A stretch of 10,787 nt of DNA from Bacteroidota bacterium (GTDB taxonomy: Bacteria > Bacteroidota > Bacteroidia > Chitinophagales > Chitinophagaceae). Made by a program: the position numbers and the translations under genes. The stretch covers positions 1 to 10,787 of the forward strand of contig JAEZLJ010000155.1 in assembly GCA_023415275.1 (NCBI GenBank), read 5' to 3'. Positions 7,866 to 10,787 of this stretch are shown piece after piece. Position 1 is the stretch's first letter; every line of letters begins with the position of its first letter. Under the pieces are notes generated by a model. That model was given only the letters and a program-made list of their open reading frames with translations. It was not told where the DNA came from and did no database searches.

Positions 7866-9092
7866 TTAAGGCATCACCAATACCTTATTCCCTTGCAGGC
7901 TGAACTTCACTCCACCGGTGCTTTCTATTTTATGCAGCAACTGCGAAACGTTCACATCCCGCGATACGGAACCCCAGAAGTGCTGGTTCACTTTTCCTTT
8001 GTATTCTACTTCCACATTATACCAGCGGCCCACCTGTTTCATTATGGTTTCAATGCTGGTATTTTCTCCGAACTGGAATTTCCCGTTCTTCCAGGCCATT
8101 ACTTCATCCAGGTCTATATCATTCAATAGCTGCATGCTGCCAGCATCTATTCTTGCCTGCTGCCCCGGTCTGAGCAAAGTTTGTTTGCCTCCATTCTCCA
8201 CCTTTACCGATCCTTCCAGCAAGGTCACCTTGGCGGGCTCTCCATCTTCATAAGTATTCACATTGAAATGAGTGCCTAACACTTTTATTTCCATGTCTCC
8301 TTTAGTTACATAAAAGGGCCTGGAAGCATCATGTGCTACTTCAAAATAGGCCTCGCCGGTTATTTCCACCCTGCGATCTTTTCCGGTGAAGGCTGTAGGG
8401 TAACGTAGGCTGGTCTCTGCATTCAGCCATACCCTGGTACCATCACCCAGGCTGATAGTTACCACCTTGCTGCCCCTTGGATTGATCAGCGTATTATACA
8501 GGGTTTCATTTCCTTTCCCCTGGTAGGTTATTTGACCATCTGCTGTTTTAATCACATGTACCTGGCCCTGCACGGCCAGCGATCCGTTTTCTGCATTGTC
8601 CAGGTTCACCTCTCTTCCATCAGCCAGGCGCAAAGTGGCTCGCACCAGGGAAGGGGCTGGAATGTCCTTCACTGGAACTGATTGTACAATAACTGGTTGG
8701 GGTGTGACGCCAGTCCTTGTAAAAAAGTAGGTACCAAGTACCAGTAAGCCAAATACCGCGGCGGCGACTGCCCATTGCCATTTTCGCCAGCCTGTGCTTC
8801 TGACCAATCCTTTTTGTTGATCAATGGTCCATAATATCTGCTGCAGGCTCTGATCCAGCTTTTCATATAGTAATGGATCTGCCAGGGCCATGGCGGTATG
8901 GCTGGCCTGGAGCTGGCTATTGATCAATGACTCCCTGGTCTCTTTATGCTCTTCCTGGTCCAGGAGCATAAAAAGACTTTCCACCTCTTCCGGTGAACAT
9001 TGGTTATCCAGGTATTTCCTGAAAAGTGACTCTATGGTAGATGGCTGTGGCAATTGGTATTTATAATAAGACGCACGAAGTGAAAAGATCAT
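7866..9092 (-). CDS. fecR: FecR-family anti-sigma factor (transmembrane regulator of the SusC-linked ECF sigma factor)
   Basis: Inner-membrane protein of 408 residues that holds the ECF sigma factor inactive and receives the signal from the STN domain of SusC. The cytoplasmic N-terminal region (about 17-100) has LFRKYLDNQCSPEEVESL, the usual anti-sigma start in this family. One transmembrane segment lies about 107-125. The periplasmic FecR domain (about 200-310) carries NPRGSKVVTISLGDGTRVWLN, TGEAYFEV, and LGTHFNVNTY. The C-terminal DUF4974 region (about 338-406) has W-x-x-GKFQF, the VEVEYKGKV segment and F-x-GSVSRDVNVSQLL. The only ATG is at 9092, giving about 17 extra residues before the usual family start; TTG at 9053 (Leu14) is a possible shorter start. 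It begins 42 bases after the sigma gene stop. Sigma, FecR and STN-SusC in one row is the standard cell-surface signalling set. Confidence 0.94.
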   Translation of the reverse strand: MIFSLRASYYKYQLPQPSTIESLFRKYLDNQCSPEEVESLFMLLDQEEHKETRESLINSQLQASHTAMALADPLLYEKLDQSLQQILWTIDQQKGLVRSTGWRKWQWAVAAAVFGLLVLGTYFFTRTGVTPQPVIVQSVPVKDIPAPSLVRATLRLADGREVNLDNAENGSLAVQGQVHVIKTADGQITYQGKGNETLYNTLINPRGSKVVTISLGDGTRVWLNAETSLRYPTAFTGKDRRVEITGEAYFEVAHDASRPFYVTKGDMEIKVLGTHFNVNTYEDGEPAKVTLLEGSVKVENGGKQTLLRPGQQARIDAGSMQLLNDIDLDEVMAWKNGKFQFGENTSIETIMKQVGRWYNVEVEYKGKVNQHFWGSVSRDVNVSQLLHKIESTGGVKFSLQGNKVLVMP

Positions 9093-9134
9093 CTGCTCTG
9101 GCAGAAAAAAAATTTAAATGATCCTATAATCAGT

Positions 9135-9728
9135 TCAGAGTTCTTTGATCAACAGGAACAATACCAGGGAGGCGGAGCATTGCTGGTGGTTATACAGGAA
9201 TTCCCGGATGGTCTTTGTTCCCTTTACAATATGGTCGTTGATGGTAGCAGGGGAAATGCCTAATTGGGTACTTACTTCATGATAAGTTTTACCCTGCAGT
9301 TTACATAGCTCAAAAATTTGCCTTCTTTGTGGAGGCAATGTATCAATGGCTTTTTTAATCATCGATGCATCTTCCCTGGAAATAATGTCTTCTTCTATAT
9401 AGCTGTAATGTTCAGATGCAATTTTCTGTATGGTAGAAAGTAAATGCTTGTTCCTATTCACCCGGCGGTAAAAATCCATTACTTTATTTTCCGCTACCCG
9501 AAACAGGTAGGCGCGAAGGCTGGACTTTATCTCAATGGTATGCCGCTTTTCCCAGATGATGACGAAGATCTCCTGGAGCATTTCTGTAGCTATATCTTCC
9601 GATTTTACCAGCTTCACCAGGTTCAGGTACAGTGTATTACTGTACAGTTTGTAGAGTTCCGTAAATGCTTGCTTGTCTCCATTTTGAAACCTGGCAATAA
9701 GGGCTATATCTTCCTTTGTTGGGTTCAT
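9135..9728 (-). CDS. RNA polymerase ECF sigma factor (sigma-70 family, Bacteroidota FecI-like)
   Basis: Sigma factor of 197 residues expected to direct RNA polymerase to the susC promoter once FecR releases it. Region 2 spans about 24-90: FTELYKLYSNTLY, the DIATEMLQEIFVIIWEKR core-binding helix, and RAYLFRVAENKVMDFYRR for the -10 element. Region 4 spans about 123-176: IDTLPPQRRQIFELCKLQGKTYHEVSTQLGIS followed by the recognition helix ATINDHIVKGTKTIREFL. There is no sigma 3 domain, as expected for an ECF type. The C-terminus after region 4 ends in a hydrophobic stretch, ASLVLFLLI (about 186-194), as is common among PUL-linked sigma factors of this phylum. The start is the first ATG. A 348-base gap separates it from the Ku unit, so it probably has its own promoter. 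Confidence 0.95.
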   Translation of the reverse strand: MNPTKEDIALIARFQNGDKQAFTELYKLYSNTLYLNLVKLVKSEDIATEMLQEIFVIIWEKRHTIEIKSSLRAYLFRVAENKVMDFYRRVNRNKHLLSTIQKIASEHYSYIEEDIISREDASMIKKAIDTLPPQRRQIFELCKLQGKTYHEVSTQLGISPATINDHIVKGTKTIREFLYNHQQCSASLVLFLLIKEL

Positions 9729-9797
9729 GCAGTCAGGTTGATCAAATGCCTGGCAATTAAGGGTTAATGTATTGGTGATTCAAGGTCAACTGGTAAC

Positions 9798-9827
9798 TAA
9801 ATATAAGATTTTTTAAAGAATACCGAA
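9798..9827 (-). promoter_or_regulatory. Weak candidate promoter for the sigma factor operon
   Basis: On the minus strand TATATTTA (9805..9798) differs by one base from the Bacteroidota -7 consensus TAnnTTTG. TTCG (9827..9824) differs by one base from the -33 TTTG. The spacing is 18 bases, and a start site near 9791 would give a leader of about 63 bases. A second candidate is TTTG at 9889..9886 with TCTTTTTG at 9863..9856, 22 bases apart. Neither is a full match, so the promoter position is only suggested. Confidence 0.22.
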
Positions 9828-9954
9828 TCGGGAATGTAATGGTGAGAGTGGGAATCAAAAAGATTATGATTATACTTTTCCCTTACAAAGTTTTTTTACC
9901 AGATCAAAGGGAAAGGTTCATTCAAAGAATGTCTTACAGTACATGTTTTATAAT

Positions 9955-9982
9955 AAAAAGTGCAGGACCTGCCGGCCTGCAC
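9955..9982 (-). terminator. Intrinsic terminator of the Ku / small protein unit
   Basis: Perfect 7-base GC-rich arms (9960-9966 and 9976-9982) flank a 9-base loop; on the minus strand the stem is followed directly by five Ts (9959..9955) and further T/A-rich sequence. It lies about 95 bases after the stop of the small gene and upstream of the sigma promoter region, so it insulates the uptake locus from Ku transcription. Confidence 0.75.
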
Positions 9983-10076
9983 CCTGTTATGAGGAATAAG
10001 GATTATGATCCATAGGATACATAAGGGTAGGCTGTTTCCGGGGTCTCTATTATTTTCCAGGGTTGGATTTAAGGGT

Positions 10077-10301
10077 TTAGTTCAAATCCAGCTTCTTTTT
10101 GCGCCTGGTATAGGCAATAGGTTCCCCCACCTTTATTGCATGAGAGAAACTGTTTTCAGGGATCAACGCCTGCATTTTGTGTAAATGCCTGGCTACATCA
10201 TTCAGATCCCGCATATCAAAATAGTGCCCGCATTCACATTTCATATAATGATGTCTTTCATGGGTAGCTATATATTTCAGTGTTTTCATCCGTACTGTCA
10301 T
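10077..10301 (-). CDS. Small basic protein of unknown function with C-x-C-x-H / H-x-H cluster, coupled to ku
   Basis: A 74-residue protein that I do not recognise. It has no signal peptide or membrane segment and is probably cytoplasmic. Cys22, Cys24 and His26 are followed by His39 and His41 on what looks like a helix (DLNDVARHLH), a spacing that could hold one metal ion like a small zinc-finger-type fold. Three more histidines lie at 14, 17 and 18. The tail is strongly basic (TRRKKK, 65-70), which would suit nucleic-acid contact. The ATG at 10301 is 5 bases after the ku stop, implying co-transcription and likely translational coupling; an internal ATG at Met5 is possible. The terminator at 9955-9982 closes the unit. 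A role with Ku is suggested only by position. The real-gene call rests on spacing, the patterned Cys/His residues and the terminator downstream. Confidence 0.65.
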   Translation of the reverse strand: MTVRMKTLKYIATHERHHYMKCECGHYFDMRDLNDVARHLHKMQALIPENSFSHAIKVGEPIAYTRRKKKLDLN

Positions 10302-10306
10302 TTAGT

Positions 10307-10786
10307 TTAAGATGCTTTCTTGCTGGGCGCTTTCAGGCTGGCCTTCAGCTTGGCCATAAGGTCCTCCGTAGTGGCTGAATGCACCACTTTCAATGGCTTG
10401 GCAGTGGCTCCCTTGCCCTTGGCCTTGGCTTCTATTACCTTCAACAATTTGTCGGTGTATTCGTCCTTGAACTGCTCAGGTTTGAAAGGTTTGGTCAATT
10501 GGCTGATCAGCATGGAGGCCATTTTTAATTCGTCAGATTTAAGATCTGCTTTGGGCACCACCAATCCTTCTGTTGACCTGATCTCCTCGGCAAAACGCAG
10601 GCGGTGCAGCACCAGGAATTCATCCAATGGCTTTACCAGGCATATCCATTCCCTCTTATTGTATACCAATGGGCCCAGGGCAGCCTTTCCTTCTTTTTTC
10701 AGTGCATCTCTTAATAAGCCATATGCCTTGGCTGCATTCTTTTCCGGTTCCAGGTAGTAGGGCTTTTCAAAATATACGGCGTCGAT
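10307..10786 (-). CDS. ku: Ku-family DNA end-binding protein, C-terminal part (N-terminus outside the window)
   Basis: C-terminal 159 residues of prokaryotic Ku, which forms a homodimeric ring on broken DNA ends and recruits the ligase LigD for non-homologous end joining. The reading frame is open to the window edge, so the true start lies beyond it; roughly 110 residues should be missing compared with a usual length near 260-290. Conserved blocks are EKPYYLEP (7-14 of the visible part), AYGLLRDAL (21-29), NKREWICLVKP (43-53), then the LRFAEEIR segment (63-70), and FKDEYTDKLLKVIEAK after the barrel. The tail is Lys/Ala-rich, ending PSKKAS, like the flexible basic C-termini of bacterial Ku that contact DNA or LigD. 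The gene for the small protein follows after 5 bases. LigD is not visible here. Confidence 0.93.
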   Translation of the reverse strand: MDAVYFEKPYYLEPEKNAAKAYGLLRDALKKEGKAALGPLVYNKREWICLVKPLDEFLVLHRLRFAEEIRSTEGLVVPKADLKSDELKMASMLISQLTKPFKPEQFKDEYTDKLLKVIEAKAKGKGATAKPLKVVHSATTEDLMAKLKASLKAPSKKAS

Positions 10787-10787
10787 C

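Larger units (their letters stand above)
9729..10076. other. Intergenic region between the Ku unit and the sigma factor gene
   Basis: This 348-base gap has no convincing gene on either strand. It holds the terminator of the Ku unit at 9955-9982 and the upstream region of the sigma gene. That part is AT-rich and contains three minus-strand CTTTG copies (9923-9927, 9905-9909, 9886-9890) and an 8-base inverted repeat (9877-9884 with 9907-9914) across a 22-base spacer. The stretch 9983-10076 is the 3' trailer of the small gene with nothing recognised. Confidence 0.7.

Noticed and set aside
7863..8253. Plus-strand frames opposite the fecR C-terminus, and minus-strand frame 8669-8866 inside fecR
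   Set aside because: The fecR reading frame is intact and conserved in this stretch; the others have no recognisable features.
7807..9939. Shared GTCTTAC words upstream of susC and of the sigma gene as a common operator
   Set aside because: Only 7 bases match, on opposite orientations relative to the genes; this is expected by chance in AT-rich DNA.
10307..10669. Start of Ku at an internal TTG (10669)
   Set aside because: The frame continues upstream to the window edge with conserved Ku motifs (EKPYYLEP, AYGLLRDAL), so the gene is truncated by the window rather than short.
10320..10757. Plus-strand open frame of 145 codons opposite ku
   Set aside because: The minus-strand frame matches Ku along its whole length up to the window edge; the plus-strand frame is its shadow.
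1..10787. Mobile element, phage or defence island
   Set aside because: No integrase, transposase, attachment-type direct repeats, terminal inverted repeats or tRNA gene was seen; Ku alone indicates DNA repair.

Overview
The window looks like chromosomal DNA from a member of the Bacteroidota, most likely the Chitinophagaceae. This rests on a SusC/SusD outer-membrane pair with a FecR anti-sigma factor and an ECF sigma factor, lipoproteins with Bacteroidota-style lipoboxes, and a bacterial Ku gene. Genus and species cannot be fixed from the sequence. Every supported gene lies on the minus strand, so transcription runs from high to low coordinates. I found no tRNA, rRNA, CRISPR array, insertion sequence or integrase.

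Right end (10787 to about 9955): the C-terminal 159 residues of Ku, the DNA-end-binding protein of non-homologous end joining. Five bases after its stop comes a 74-residue basic protein of unknown function with a C-x-C-x-H ... H-x-H cluster. A hairpin with a T-tract at 9955-9982 closes this unit.

Centre (9728 to 1621): a five-gene SusC/SusD-type uptake locus in the order ECF sigma factor, FecR-like anti-sigma factor, SusC-like TonB-dependent transporter with an N-terminal STN signalling domain, SusD-like lipoprotein, and a lipoprotein with a FIVAR-like helical region and a LamG/concanavalin-like domain. From known family behaviour, substrate binding at the SusC/SusD complex is signalled through the STN domain to periplasmic FecR, which releases the sigma factor to transcribe the locus. 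No glycoside hydrolase, lyase, esterase or sulfatase is encoded in the window.

Left end (1521 to 1): after a strong intrinsic terminator (1551-1587) come a family-1 ABC-type solute-binding lipoprotein and, 4 bases later, the first 75 codons of a Gfo/Idh/MocA-family oxidoreductase that runs off the window. A plausible inference is that SusC/SusD brings a carbohydrate or sugar derivative into the periplasm, the binding lipoprotein passes it to an ABC importer not in the window, and the oxidoreductase acts on it in the cytoplasm. The substrate is unknown.

Most of the window is a recognisable PUL-type arrangement. The less ordinary points are the solute-binding protein and oxidoreductase next to SusC/SusD, the terminator separating them from it, differing lipoprotein sorting signals, and the small metal-site-like protein coupled to Ku.
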